From Antitrichia curtipendula (lineage: Eukaryota > Streptophyta > Bryopsida > Hypnales > Leucodontaceae), in the NCBI GenBank assembly GCA_951230915.1, contig OX579641.1, positions 13,246,254-13,310,253 on the forward strand: a stretch of 64,000 nt of DNA. The letters are read 5' to 3'. Under the pieces are notes generated by a model, which was not told the origin of the DNA, did no database searches, and saw only the letters and a program-made list of their open reading frames with translations. Below are positions 45,963-58,843 of this stretch, piece by piece (within the stretch, counting starts at the first letter, position 1; each line of letters starts with the position of its first letter). The position numbers were made by a program, and so were the translations under genes.

Positions 45963-48350
45963 TTTGAGAAAGGGCTCCTTCCATCTGGGCCCTCCAGATG
46001 GTTGGACGGCTAAGATGGGCTCTTCGATTTGATTTGTTTGTTTGCCTTGGTGCTCACAGCTTGTTGCCTTGAAATCTTGAATGAGTTCGAGATGCCCTGC
46101 CATCCCATCCATTTTTGAGATGCCCTACAGGAACCTATGAATTGAATAAACTTTCTAACTTTGGTTTGGTGGCTGGCTATGCTCATAACTTAAGTAGGAC
46201 TCTAAGTTAAATCCAACCCACTAAGTGGACTGAGGAGGATAGTTTTGGGTGGTTTTAGGGGGGTAAAAGTTTTAAAAAGTCCCCTATTTTGAGCTGTGTC
46301 TAGGGTATGTTTTAGCCCCCACCTAGCTAATTTGGGGTTTCTAATTGCAAATATGAATTCAAAATTTGCAAAAAATAAAATAAATTCAGCAATTTCTCTG
46401 GGATTTAAAATCCTACTTTTTCACCCTTTATGGGACAGGTTTAGCGTCCTACAACATTCTCATGTGATGAGGGTTACAATTTGGTCATATTCAAAAGGAT
46501 CCTCCTCTCCAATCTCTCTCAAAGAATTTGTTGTGAATTTTTATAATACATTCCATTTTCAAATTATCAATACCTTAACCCTAAATCCTAAACCCCTAAT
46601 GTATATTAATAAATGCATTTGGCATACTTGATATATCACATACATATCACTTAATATTTCATACGTAGTCATCATGATTTTAAGATTTTTCCTTAAACTA
46701 TAAACTTTATCATCATTATGTTACTAATCCATAAATTTTCTATCCCTACTATGGTTTAAAAGATTTTCTCCAATGCTCTTGAATATTCTTGAATGCTCTT
46801 TTCTTCACATCTTAAGAGTATCTTTTCTTTAATTGATTCTTACTAAATTCCCTCGTACAATGTCAAATGTCTTCACTCTTTATAGTTCTATTTTAATATA
46901 ATTAAACCATGCTCCCAAAGTATATTAATAATGGATGAGATAAAAATGCAAGATTAAAAATTTGAATAGTGCTATTCAATGGAGCCATTCAATTAATGAA
47001 TAAAAAATGTGCATAAAATCACTACTCTTAGAATGTTACATTTGAACCCATCACAACAAATTTCATACACAAATTGCCAATAAAGTATTCAAAAAAGGAT
47101 TTAAAAATCGTAATGGAGTGGAACTCAAAAACTTAGTGGTGAATGCGATTATATTTTCTCCATTGTGTTAATTGTGACTAATGTTTGTAACTTCTATTTA
47201 AGGAGTTACTGAAATTAATCAAACTTGACATTTACTTTTAAGTTCCATGTCAAAACGACCATGTACCTAAACACAACATTGTAATAATGAAAATTTGTAT
47301 CCATCCAAAATTGATTGAACACTATTGTCCTAATGCCAAACCAACTTGATGGATTTTCTTTTACGCAAAGTATCGGTGAATTGCAATCATTCATCTAGTT
47401 ATGATTAAAAAAATTTAGATTTAAACTTTTTTTAAACCTAAGTGATTGCAATCATAGATACCATATGGATAAAATTTAAAATTAGGAACGTCCAACTTTT
47501 ATTTATACATGAAGTTAAATATATAAATATTATTGTTTACATTGTATGAAAAAAAATTCTCTTTATCTCATGAATGTTGGAATGATTGACTAAAAGAACT
47601 TAATATACAACATTGAAAAAAAATTACATAATGTGCAACATTTCAACCTATGAAACTATCATCTCATTAGATTCAAGAAAAGTTGAAGACAGCTCTACAA
47701 AACAAAATCTCAAATAAACCACCTCACTACTATTTCAACCAATTATAAAAAATTACAAAAATGAAAGTGTTGAAATTGTAATTTTAGTGAATTGAATGAA
47801 GTTTTATTCTTTAAATCGACTTGAAAAACATCTATGCATTTTATTTGAAATTCAACTTTATGGATGTCTTTTAATGAAGGCGGCACATATATACTATTTA
47901 GAATTGAAGATAAATAAATGTTAAAAAAACATCAATTTATAATAGCTCCCGGTAATAGCTTTTGGTATTGCCTAAAGTTTTTAGACAATTACCAATTAAT
48001 GTTTACAACGGTTTTAGAAATGAGTTCATTTACACTTTTGAACTAAATTCATATTGCACACACATTCAATCTTGTTTACTTTAAATGTTTCACTTTCATT
48101 TTATTTTTAATGTTTAAATAAGATTGAACTTTCAAAAAAATTAGTTTACATTTTACTAATGTGAGTGCCTTCTATTCTTGAGGTTAGGGACATTAGTCAC
48201 ATGTGAATTAACAAGCTTTGAACGTTCTTTAAATTTTTAGAACATATTCAAATAATACTCACTAACATACATTGGAATTGCCATAAACACATATACATAA
48301 AATTTTGAACATATATATGATGCATACATATGATTGAAGCAAATTTAGAA
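45963..48350 (+). repeat. Left giant inverted repeat arm
   Basis: It is the reverse complement of 58844-61231 with no length difference. I noticed only two substitutions, both within the outer 100 bp, but did not compare every base. A palindromic CCATCTGG-GCCCT-CCAGATGG lies near the tip (about 45981-46001). A 111-codon frame at 46296-46631 is mirrored exactly at 60563-60898, but the high arm identity explains this without coding selection. Confidence 0.95.
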
Positions 48351-51300
48351 TTTAGGGTGCCTTCCATAATTATTTGGGTGTTTTTAAAGATCCTTTGATC
48401 ATCACCAATAGAGCATGTTTTATAATAATTAGAAGTTACAACTTAGAACTATTGGGAGACCTGAAAGAGGTTGGATGACATAGATGGAAAACTAAAGCAA
48501 AAAGGTGCATATCACCTAGCCTAGAGTGTGGGTAGGGCGGTAATTGTCACCCCCACCAAGTGGGAATAAGGGTGTCACGACCCTCATCTTGAAGTATGTC
48601 CGTGTGTGGGCGCTCACTTACCCACCCTCAATAAATAGACGTACACAACCAGGTTTTAGGATCCTACGAAATCATCTGTATCTTAGCGGATGTCTAAGCA
48701 TAAATTCATTGTGCCTCCAAGCAATGGATCTTTTTTACTAATGCCTAATCACCAAAACCTTGCATGATTGGCCCTTAGGTTTGGAATCACGGTGTGGATT
48801 TAATCGGGGTAAGTGGCAACTGAAGCCGCGAAGTTTTTGACGTATCAGCAAGGACAGTATAATTTTAAAAATCCTAAGTCATAGAACACTTCATGCCATT
48901 TCTACAAACGTAAAATTCACCCAAATCTGACACTCCAAGCAAAAGTTATGGCCGGATGAACTTTTAATCGCTAACCGATGTTTAAAACTTCATCCACTAA
49001 TTACTACTGATTTTCCTTTCTAATTTACTTCTAAATTTTACTCTTACTCCTTGGGATTTTTTAACCACCCCAGATTCCTAATTTCATCCCCCTTGGATGA
49101 GTCTAGGTTTATTTCATCCAAATTGTGTACGGAACTTCATCCACATATAACTTCTTCGTTCTGACTTCAATTTGGATGATTGTTGACTTTCGGAATCCCA
49201 CAAACATGTACTACAACATTCTACATCCACTTTTGACCTGACTTCCTTTCTTACCTATTCTAGATCTTGGCCCTAAAGATTAGTGTTTAATTCTAAGTGG
49301 ATTTGTGCGAAAAGAAGAGGGTTTTGGTGGCCTATCCTAACTTTAAGTTGTGGAGGAGATAGTCGAGGCTCCTGGCTCCCGTCATTGCACTTCTCTTGAT
49401 GCCCTCCAGTAACTTGGTGTGAATGAGGCTAGTTGGTTCTTCTTCTCTTTCTTTCGCTTTTCTTTTATTTTCCCCTATTTCTTTACGCTATGTTAATTCT
49501 TTTCAACCACCTCTTACAGCCTTAATTTGTTGCGCTTCCCCATTTTCTTACGTCTTCATGTGTTCATTGGTTCACATGAAGTGTGGGGATTTCCCCCAAT
49601 CCTATCCTCCCTTCTTCTCCCTCTCCTAAGTCTTATCCTTGTTCATGCTTCTCATTGTTATGTGTTTGGTGTGCTTTGGAGAGCTTGAGTGATGAAGATG
49701 TTTGCAGGTGTGTGAGGATGGTGTGAAGACTTAGTGGAGAGGTTACAAGCTTGTTCCTACTTTATTCCTTCTTCCCCTTTGGATCTAGCTTACCTATTTC
49801 TTTTTATGCATCTAATGTGGCCCTCGGGGAGTGCACTCCTTATTTTTTTTGGTACACGTGCAATCAAATGAAGGACTATTTTAATTGTCTTGCTTCTAAA
49901 TTTTTGACATGACTTAGAAATAAGTTAGCATTGTTGCAATGTTTTTGGAGTCTTTATAAATAATAAAGGATAGGGTTTATTAGTGAGATTTAACTTTTTT
50001 TTATTTCTACAATAGCCTAGCAAAAAAGAAATTAATAAAATTAATAAATATAATATTGTATTACTCGGGTTAGTATTTCTTTGAGGAGTATCCTATGTAG
50101 TATCAAATGCGTGTGTACAACCTGTTACTCCAAAACTTTAAGGGTGCTTAATTGCTTATAATACACAACAGGTGTCATGAGAGTGACTGAAGAAGGGTGA
50201 TAATTGGACAGAGCTATATAGTGACATTGAGGACACAAGTTGTAGTGGATGGATGAAATTAAAGTAAAATTTTCCACAGCAATGTGTAGATGAACAAGGT
50301 TTAAGGCATTTCAGTTTGATGACGTTACCTTCTCAGATAGTGTCGTTGTAGGGTTTCACTTGTGTGTACACGACTTTATACATTTTCAAAATAACTTGAC
50401 TATGAGAAGTGAAGCTCTCATCTTTAAGTTATCCCATATCTTTTGAGTGTCCATAGATTGGATTATATTATAAAGAGGACATCTCCACCCTCAGCTCTTA
50501 TCAATTGCCAGTGAAGAGATTCCATTAGTACGTTATCAAGTTTTTTGCTGACCTACTCATGTAATCAATTCAAGCTAAAATGAAGTATTTCTTTCACTAC
50601 GCTATCAAATTTCTTGGTAGCCTACTGATGGATTTAGTTCAAACTTAAATTTAATGGCCTACAGTAACAATGGATATAATTCACAATGCCAGAGATTTAG
50701 TTAAGGAACTTTTTAAAATTAGAATGGTGATCAACAATTGAACATTGACAATACTTTTTGGAACAGTGATAAGTAGGACTTTGGCACGGACTTTGTGCAT
50801 ATCCAACCGGATATACAAACTCCGAATTCAACTTGTCTGTATGTGCCTTCATTGTGAGTATGTTCTTTTATATGCTTGCAAGTTCAATGCAAGATGGTTA
50901 GGATACTGGTAGGATGTGAAGGAGTTCTTATTTCTGGAATTTCTTGTTTCATTTCTTCAAAGTGCTTTGAACCATAAAATTCTTATTTTGCTATTAAGCA
51001 TTCTAGTTTTCTCCACATGCTTAGTGTTTAATTAAGCTTGCTTGTTGGCCGTCTTCTATATTTACTGAGATATCATGTTTCAATTCTCTAATACCCTGGT
51101 GTAAAAGTGTAGTTCCTTGTATAGTATCTCCACTGTGATATTGCATTTTACTGCAATGTGTTTTAAATACTAAATAACAATGTTTTTGCATACAAATCAA
51201 CACTCACATTTTGCATGTATTAATCCTAAAACCAAATTTTGTTGGTATTTATTTAGGTGTATGAACTTGTTTTCACTAAACCTTGTATTTATAATGAACA

Positions 51301-51659
51301 TAAGGTACCTTAAATGATCACACAATTATTTTTCAAACAAAACATAGGGTACATTAAATTACCACCCTTTAGAAATTTAGATAAATATAGCCCTATTAAA
51401 ATGACAAAAATTTACCTACATAGCCCCCTCTTAATAGGCCCTTGCACACAGGGTACCCATGTAAACCCTGAAGAGTGCAATCCCCGAGATGTGGCCTATT
51501 TACCATGCTCTTTATTTTTCCTTTCTAATTATGTTAAATTTTACTCTTTCTACCCTAGACTAACCCTACCCCCTTATCTAATCTATCATACCTCTACTCT
51601 AATCGTAGTACATCCCCCTTTTCTCCCTAGAAAGAGGAAAAAATACCAAAAAAAGATGG

Positions 51660-51890
51660 AATTTTTGGAGTCCGGTCTGCTGGTTCCGGTGCTGTTGGGC
51701 TCCGGTCGCCACTAGCTCTAGCTTGTTGCTGGGGCCCGACACTTGCTGTGCTTTGGCTAGCTACTGGGATTTGGCTTTATTGGGCTCTAGTGGCTGGCTG
51801 GGGTCCGGCCTTACTGGGCTCCAGTCTGTTGCTGGGATCTGGTGTGGCTAAACTCTAGTAGCAGGTTGGGCTCGGTTTTTTCTCTACCAA
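51660..51890. repeat. GC-rich imperfect repeat, GGGCTCCGGT theme
   Basis: Variants of CTGGGCTCCGGTC and TTGCTGGGGTCCGG alternate about eight times. Confidence 0.6.
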
Positions 51891-52503
51891 TATTAACTAA
51901 AAATAAGGGGAGGGGGTTGATGATAAAAGAAAAGGAGGAAGGTCACTCCCTCCCGTCCCCCACTATTTACTATTTTCTATCTTAAGAGACCTTTAATTCT
52001 TGGATACTAAACTTTGAAAGTTTCCAAGCGCGTCTTGGAAACTAAACTTTGAAAGATCTGACAAGAAGGGTGCAGAGCTCCCCCATGATTTTGGCTTTAA
52101 AACCAAATCTTGGACTTCTAGTCCACGGAGGTTCAACGCTCTATTGTCCTCTTGAGTTTAACACACAATGTAGGACTCGTGAGGCATTTGAGGGATTCAA
52201 AACTCCGCCGTAGAGGGAAAACCCATTAATACCAGACGTTCCTTGGATCGGAGGTTAATTAGCAATACACTTGCAAGGACTGACCACGACCAAGGGTTAG
52301 TGTGAAAGCAAGGGATAGTTAGTATTCTCTCAGTTAGTGTCACTCAACTTATGCTAGCAAAACTCAACTTGACACTAAAGACTCTCCAAAGCGGCATCGC
52401 CAAGGTATAATAGGGGGTGACTTTAGGATTAGTACAAGGGTCAAGAATACAACATGTGCCACCAAAACTTTAAGAATAGAAGAACAAATGAGAAACCACA
52501 ACC

Positions 52504-52640
52504 AATGATCACCAATGAGAAGGCACACTACTCTTGGGGAGTTCCCAAGACGCCAAAGAACTTGAAATAACACCACAATGATCACCAACAAGGATGCATA
52601 CAATTCTTGAGGGACTTCCAAGAGATTGAAATAACACAAC
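52504..52640. repeat. Two-copy tandem repeat, unit about 65-73 bp
   Basis: AATGATCACCAA starts both units (52504 and 52577) and TTGAAATAACAC ends both. Confidence 0.8.
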
Positions 52641-53245
52641 AACGAGGCCAAAAGTGCCCCTAAAAACACCGTAGAGTTTTTTTGGCTTAAGCGCCAAAAT
52701 TTCAACATAAGTTGGACCCAACGGACCCCAACATAAGAATGGAGGGTGGTTTGAGAGGGAAGTGGGATTCCTTTCATACTTTTTAGCGCCACCCATCTCC
52801 CTTCTTTTAACCGAGGATAAATCTATCTTTTAGGATTTTCATCCTTATCTTCAAGGATTTTTCCCCAAGTCCGGAGTAACATTGGATCCAACTTCTAACT
52901 TTTGGAGTTTAACTCCAAATCACAAACAGACTGCGCCATTGGCTTCAGAAGGCCATTTTTAGACCGAGAGATCCTTCTACCTCCCTTTTTCAACCCTAAA
53001 AACTCATCGAAAGGTAGGCCCAACTAGAAACAGTAAAAGGTAAAAATGCTAACTTTTGGAGTTCGCCTTTTTTGAACAAGGTCACTAGCTAGGGTTGTTT
53101 GAGAGGCTCTAAGGAGTAAAAAAAGACTCCTTGTTGACTTCATTCCAACTTCATGTGCTCTTGGGATGTTGGTCAATTCCACGTGGATTTTGTCATGTTG
53201 TCATTTTGGAGGAATGTTGGTGATTCAATCACCTCCTGCTATCGG

Positions 53246-53315
53246 AATGCCACGAAACTTGTCGGGGTGCATTATTAGCATGAAACACTCTATAATAATT
53301 TTTAGTGAGATTTTA
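53246..53315 (+). repeat. Segment shared with 6483-6545
   Basis: ACTTGTCGGGGTGCATTATT and ATTTTTAGTGAGATTTTACC occur in the same order as upstream, which suggests a dispersed retroelement fragment. Confidence 0.5.
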
Positions 53316-55986
53316 CCGCGCCCGGGGTAATTACCAAGAATTTTCTACCAGACTTTGAGGCGGTTGACCGTTTGGAAGGGATGTCTCTGCAATCCAAAAA
53401 ATCCGAAACTTCTTGGGGAACCTCTCACGGAGTTTTTCAAGAGATGTGTCAGCTCATGTCTTTATTGGCACATTTTGGCAAGGAGGGCAAAAACCCAGCT
53501 TCTTGCATTTATCGGTAGTCAGGGAATTTTCTACATGCAGGGGAATCTTGGCAAATGGAATTTGCTTCCGATCTCTTGACATGTTTATGATTCAAGATCA
53601 CAATTCGGTGGCCACAAATTCCACTGTTGGCCTGTCTTTAAAGAAGTGACACTTACAAGCTAACAATTGGAATTTCTATGGTTTCGTCGCTAGAATGAGG
53701 AAACTAAAACCTATCCTCAAAAATCTGTCTAGGAACCTCTAGGGACCAATTGAGCTACTACAGCCGCATGCCACGTGGATTTAGGCTATTTTAGGTAAGA
53801 ACCTTCAAACCTAATAATTTCCACTAATTTCGTGGATCTAACCTATGTACAAGTGGGATTTAGAATTATTCTAGGGGAAATACTCTATTATAGACCAAAT
53901 ACTAGATCGGTATGTGACACACCCAATTTGATTTTACGCTCTTTTTAAGGGGATTTATGTCTAATTGTGACTTAAACTGCATATTTTGGAGAAAAAGAAA
54001 ACTATGAGTCCTAAGTGACGAATTGGAAGCTCACACCGTGCCACTTTAGTAAAAAATGGGGATATTCAGGGTGACTTCCCAAGCCATGCAAAAGATGGGG
54101 TATGAGGAATTGAGAGTCCCGAGCAATTAGAGCATTGTAACTATTTTATCGAGACAAATAAAGTGGCGTGCTACACATTTTTGGAAAGCTTGTAAGAAAA
54201 TTCAATCATGAATCTAAAAAACTCAAGAATCCAAGTTGTAAGACAAAAATTATGCCTCCTCAAAGTTGGCAATGTCATGATCGTGTACCAAGATATAGGA
54301 TGTGGGAGTAGGGATTTGAGGATGATTCTTTCAGCCAAATGGATCATGCTACATATCATTGGAAAGCTTAAGAGATCATTTTTCTAGAATGCTAAGTATC
54401 ACAAAGACATGAGCTTTGAGATAAAAGTTATGAATTGACAAAGAGGAGAGAGTCCCGAAATAATACACCTCGGGGGCCTTAGATCTTTGGAGGGCCATAA
54501 CTTCCTTATAAATTATTGGAATTGAAAAAATGAGTAGTTTAAGGTGATTTAAGAAAAGAATAGATTACAAAAATGGTCTTGCATTTTAGATTTGGTTCTT
54601 GGAAGTAAAAGCTATGCTAATAGGAAGATTAGGAGTCTTTTGGCACCCGATTTTGGAGAACCAACTTGGAATCAAGTGGTCTTCCAAGTTGGGGAGTATC
54701 ATGAGTAATCTCAGGGAACCATAGGATGGGGAGATGGGGTGCCAAATCCCGCAAAGAGTACTATGAGGAGGGGTGGTCTCCCTCCTCACTCTCGAATAGT
54801 GCCATGGTGAGCCAAAATGGCTACGGATGGTGAGGTTGGTGTTGAAGCCTCATCACAATTTGAGTGTTACCATGGAGTGCTTGTGCACTCCTTGATACCA
54901 GTTGGATGTGTTCCGCTCTACACTAGGCTATGTGTGAGTCCCACTTGGTGAGTCTCAATGAGTGAGTTCCAAAGTAAAGTAAGTTGGACCTAGTGGGGAG
55001 TTGAGTACCATTCAAGGGCGATTAGCATTGGTGTGGAGTAGTGCCTAAATTGGGTGCGTGGACATCAATGAAAGTTCCGCCTCATGTCATTTGATGACAT
55101 GCCCAGTGTCTTGTGGGAGTTAAGTATTGGAATTAAAAGTTAGGTGTGACAAAGAAATGGGGAACCCCGTAACTTGAGTTGAAAATTAATGTTGTATGTA
55201 CATGGCATATGCAGCGTTAGGACATTGCGACCTTTGGTGACATTATGAGTTAATAAGTGCTACAAAGAGCACTTGGAATTGAGCTTAAAGTGGTAAGTTC
55301 CACTAAAAGGTGCAACAATGGAAAAGGTGGTAGTGATGGCTACCATTGCAAAATAAAAATTAGCATGGAAATGATGGTGACTGTCATCACAGCCAAAATT
55401 TGGACTCACAGTGGGTAGCACCACTTGGCCAAGAGGGTGGTGGTGACCACTACTACTTTCAATTAAATAAACATGTGATAGGGTTTTCACTGGGTTTGAA
55501 GTAGAGGTGCTCATTGTATTTGAAGTAGTGGCAATGAGTGCCGCCTCTTGAAAACCGGTAGTAACCTTCACCACATGTTCAATCATTTTGAAGTGGATAA
55601 GGGCACCATCGAGGCAATGTGGTGGGCGGGTTTGTAATCACTTGTAAAAATTTGAGCATGCCGTTTAAAGCACTATATGGGCTAAGGGGATTAGGGGATG
55701 GCAGTCTTCGTCACCTCTTTGCAAAAATTTGAGTATATGCTTTAAAGCACCACCAAATCAAAAGGGTGGCAAAGACCGCCATCAATTGCATATGAGTGAA
55801 ATGTGATGGAATATGTATAATGGACAATTTGATAGGGTGATTTTGAATACTTGGAAATTTGAAATTGTTTATTTTATACTAACATTATTGTGTGTTGGTT
55901 GTGTAGAAATAACAATTCAAATAGTTTTTCAAGAATCCAAGAAGATGGTTGCAGTGGAAGTGGGATGAGAACAAAAGTGTAGAGCA

Positions 55987-58700
55987 ATGGATGATGTAGG
56001 AGACATTTTTGAGGTTCTCAACCTCGATGATCTTCTTTTAGATGATGAAATTGACTTCAATTTACCACCACTTGTAGAGAGTGACAAAGAAGTTGATGGT
56101 GAAGAGAATGTGGGTGGAGTTCGAGAAGAAGATTTGAATCATTTTATGTTTTTGCACACGACGTATTATTCCTTTAAGCAGCGATTGGAGAATTATTTTG
56201 TTGATTAGTGCAATGAGAGGATAGTGCATTCAATGGACACTATTAGCACCTTGGATCCTAATTTCTTTAGTCAAGATGGAGCTTCATTGGAAGCATAGCA
56301 CAAGATAATTATGAAAAAATAGGAAAGATATGAAAGACAATTTGAAGTACAAACATTGGCAACGGAGAAGAGTGTTTGTTCAATAAAAAACATCTTTATC
56401 TTTTCATCCCATATGTGGAAGAATGATCCTCAATTGTATTAAAAGCGCACCATGGGGGTGAAAGACATGAAGCATATAAAGACACTATTGCCAAAATTAG
56501 AAAGGATGGGTGGATTGTGGATATACAATTGAATGGCATCCCAAAGTCTTTCATTGAAAAAATCATTAGCTCATATTCGGGTTGTCACTATGGGCATCAA
56601 ACATATGAAAGGACGGTTCATCAATTGCGACAATACAATGCAAGATACAGAGTGCTTTTGGCAAAGGTAGAGGACTTTTTGAATAACTTAAAAGCCCAAC
56701 ACTTGGTGCACTTGAAACCAATTCATAGGTATACTCGAGTAAAGTCTTTTGCATCCATAATCATCATATACGTATGTCACTGGGGAATCAAATTCCAAGG
56801 CAAATCAAATGACAATAAAAGTTTGAATCATAAAGTAAAACAATATTCGACCGCCAAATATGTAGGGTGCAAATTTTATATGAAAGTCATATATTCAAAC
56901 GAAAAGGGTCAAGATATTGAGATTTATGTAAAACATAGCTTTGATAGTAAGTAATTGCACAATGGACATAAATCATGATCAGTGACAGATTGTTATTTTT
57001 TGCCTTTTAATCAAAGCGCAATAAATAATTGTATTGAGATATTAGAAAGCTTAAATAACATCCAATTAACACTAGCATATTTGAAAAGATGTTAAGAGAT
57101 CTTATGTAATAATGCTATTTTGCATAAACAAAAAACATTTTGTTTTTTCTTGGATCCAAAAGAGGCATCAGTCCTCTCCTATCGACTTCAAATGCATGAA
57201 AGATGTGGTGAAAATGACTATAAAGTGGTTCAACATACAATTTCCAAATGGCTTGAAGCAAAGAGGGTGATTTTTTGTCAACCATATGATCTTTTAAATG
57301 CAGATCCTACCAAGCGACCGTTTGTATTAGTAATGCAAACTGAGGAGATGTTGAAGCGTGCAAATACTATAACTCCAAACTCAGCATGGATGATTGATTC
57401 TACATTCAAACCAATTAATGGGGAATGCCATTATTTGCCGGGATATGTCCCAATACAAGCGGTTTGGATATGCTTATTTTCAATATGCTTTGTAGTGATG
57501 ATAATGAAAGTGGACAAGTGGGAACAACATTGTAGCTTACTATTAAATCTGTGTTTCAAAATATGGATATTATCCAACCAAATGCAATAGTAATTGATAA
57601 AGACAAAACTTCAAGGATTGCTATAATGAGGGCAATTGATGAAGACATTTGGTGTTGGGAATACCAAACAATTGGTGGAATTCAGGCAAAGTGTAGATTG
57701 CTTTTGTGTTGGTTTCATACAAAAAAAGCATGGATGGACCATTGTAAGCACATGTTAACTGTAAGCACATGTTAACTGTAAGCACATGTTAACTGTAAGC
57801 ACATGTTAACTGTAAGCACATGTTAACTGTAAAACAAATTGTTGATGATGAATATCACCATTTGTTTGATTTGTTGCCAGCATATACAAACCTCATGATT
57901 TTATCCATGACTTGGAAGATTTTGGTGAAGATGCATGTGTGGGTCCAAGTGGAGGTCCAAGTGAAGGTTTGGATGAAGGACAAAGTGAGAGTTTAGATGA
58001 GGGTTCAAGTGGAGATCCAAGTGAAGAGCAACGTAGAGGTCTAAATGCAGGTGTAAGTAGGAATCCTAACAGAGATGAAAACAACGAACCTTCCCTAAAT
58101 CCTAATGATGATAATGATTTTATCAAAGAAATGTTTCTAAATATTTCAAACATGATGGCATTCTAAAATATTCCAAGGAAAAAGTATGCAAGTTTGACAA
58201 CAGAGAAAAGCAATGCTTTGAAGAAGGTTGGAGAAATATTTATGGCAAATTTTCAAGAATCATTAGAATTGGAATTGAAATCAAGTCAAATACTCATGGC
58301 AAGGGAAGGTGGAAATATCATCCCGTTGCAGGAGAGTGTTACAAATACAAGACTTGGACATAGGAGTCAAAGGAAAAAACGAAGATTGCATTCCAAAAAT
58401 TCAAGTGGTGGAAAAGTAGATGTGATACAATCTCCAAGACCTAACAGTGGAATCAAGTTACAACGTCAAAGATTACTTGTACAAAAGAAGGGCACAAGGG
58501 TGAAATTGCCAAAGCTTTGTAGAAGTCAATGTCCAAATTGTGAGGAGTTGAATATATTTTTCAGTGGAGTTACTGTCATTGAGTGCCACAATTGCCAATA
58601 TACAATGAGAAAAAAAGATCATAGTATTACACCAAACACTCAGGAATGTGAGGTTGAACAAGATGTAGAGTTGTTCTTTAAGGATTTGAATATATATTAG
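55987..58700 (+). pseudogene. MULE-type transposase pseudogene
   Basis: An acidic N-terminus (55987-56208, MDDVGDIFEVLNLDDLLLDD) is followed after stops by 56517-56954. A MULE domain follows: SAWMIDSTFKPIN at about 57385-57420, then in a shifted frame CSDDNESGQVGTT near 57490, and AIVIDKDKTSRIAI near 57585. CRLLLCWFHTKKAW lies near 57695. Then come an acidic Gly/Ser/Glu-rich stretch (57912-58090) and a C-terminal pair of CxxC knuckles (CPNC...CHNC at about 58535-58590). At least two frameshifts around 57420-57550, stops, and a 17-bp repeat expansion at 57743 break it. MULE proteins bind their terminal repeats and excise and insert the element. This copy is dead, so any recent movement would have needed another source. 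Confidence 0.78.
57743..57827 (+). repeat. Five copies of a 17-bp unit inside the transposase pseudogene
   Basis: TGTAAGCACATGTTAAC is repeated five times exactly. A single copy keeps the transposase frame open into VKQIVDDEYHHLF, so the four extra copies (68 bp) create a frameshift. Confidence 0.95.
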
Positions 58701-58843
58701 AAAGGTGTCTATAAAATTTGTTTAATTCAGATTTGTTGTTTGTTGTTATTCATTTAATGAGGGTTCAATTATAACGGTTTTAACTACTACTTTATTATGG
58801 TTATTGAATTTGCATATATTATATCCAACATTTACATTATGTT

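Larger units (their letters stand above)
48351..55986. other. Interior of the 15.3-kb element, no recognisable gene
   Basis: Composition varies, with several GC-richer blocks (48.5-49.8, 51.4-53.6 and 53.9-55.8 kb) that look patchwork, as in elements that have collected foreign sequence. Short frames at 51314-51715, 52364-52792 and 55260-55586 show no family. TGTGACACACCC at 53919 resembles an LTR start, but no partner was found. Confidence 0.45.

Noticed and set aside
46296..46631. 111-codon frame present identically on both inverted arms (also 60563-60898)
   Set aside because: Identity follows from the near-identical arms; the residue mix is not protein-like and no family was seen.
53919..55160. 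Solo LTR starting TGTGACACACCC
   Set aside because: No matching end, second copy or target duplication could be identified.
57743..57827. CRISPR-like array
   Set aside because: The 17-bp units are directly adjacent with no spacers, inside a transposase pseudogene in a plant genome.
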